From assembly GCA_027315135.1 (NCBI GenBank), contig DAHUYR010000017.1, positions 1 through 41,277 on the forward strand: a DNA stretch of 41,277 bases. Reading direction: 5' to 3'. The position numbers and the translations under genes are program-made. Below the pieces are notes generated by a model. It was given only the letters and a program-made list of their open reading frames with translations. It was not told the DNA's origin and searched no databases. This DNA is from Microcaldota archaeon. Lineage in GTDB: Archaea > Micrarchaeota > Micrarchaeia > Micrarchaeales > CABMGC01. The first letter of the stretch is position 1, and the number at the start of each line of letters is the position of its first letter. Positions 41,255-41,277 of the stretch are shown piece by piece.

Positions 41255-41277
41255 AACTTGCCTCATCACTTACTTCT

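Overview
The window is archaeal and probably belongs to a small-genome DPANN-type lineage. Micrarchaeota (ARMAN-2-like) is my best guess, but it is an inference from gene content and not proven. The archaeal evidence is class I CCA-adding enzyme, primase large subunit PriL, pelota/Dom34, Fap7-type kinase, ribosomal protein eS26, archaeal-style FtsZ, a tRNA with a bulge-helix-bulge intron at 37/38, no encoded CCA, AT-rich TATA elements and GGTGA-type ribosome binding sites. Several genes look bacterial in origin (PolX-PHP, Tag glycosylase, short-form Gnd, PadR/ABC exporter).

Layout. 1-1.4 kb: end of a drug-exporter ABC operon under a PadR repressor. 1.4-3.5 kb: a membrane protein, an amidohydrolase and an FMN reductase. 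3.6-7.8 kb: information processing, with an intron-containing tRNA-Ala(CGC), cca, fap7, priL and small zinc-finger or unknown genes. 7.86-15.56 kb: a tight respiratory complex I operon nuoABCDHIJKLN. It has no nuoEFG and no nuoM, and nuoH carries an in-frame amber codon. 15.6-20.2 kb: an accessory stretch with a decayed ORF, a wHTH/VOC divergent pair with a palindromic operator, an intact IS200/IS605 element (tnpA, a cargo membrane gene, tnpB, end hairpins), two tandem BofA-like membrane proteins and a pilin-like surface protein. 20.1-22.1 kb: a zinc-finger membrane protein, eS26, a degenerate RpiB-fold protein and a conserved archaeal HTH regulator. 22.1-29.2 kb: gdhA, polX, ftsZ, pelA, sua5 and a potassium channel. 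29.3-34.7 kb: AKR, alpha/beta hydrolase, an extremely acidic microprotein, tRNA-Ala(TGC), tag, a zinc-ribbon microprotein and a DEAD-box helicase with a duplicated 3' end. 34-41.3 kb: phosphoribosyltransferase, SSS symporter with DUF3311 partner, Gfo/Idh/MocA dehydrogenase paired with gnd, a deoxycytidylate-deaminase-like enzyme and a YHS-domain copper P-type ATPase.

How it fits together. The cell appears to respire with a truncated complex I (donor not NADH through EFG, perhaps ferredoxin). It can deaminate glutamate (GdhA), may run an oxidative pentose branch (Gnd plus a Gfo-type sugar dehydrogenase), imports a carboxylate-like solute and exports copper. The points most worth checking are the amber codon in nuoH, the apparent loss of the PriL Fe-S ligands, the non-standard initiation codons suggested for the divergent eS26/RpiB-like pair, and the cargo-bearing IS605 element sitting against the start of a bofA-like gene.
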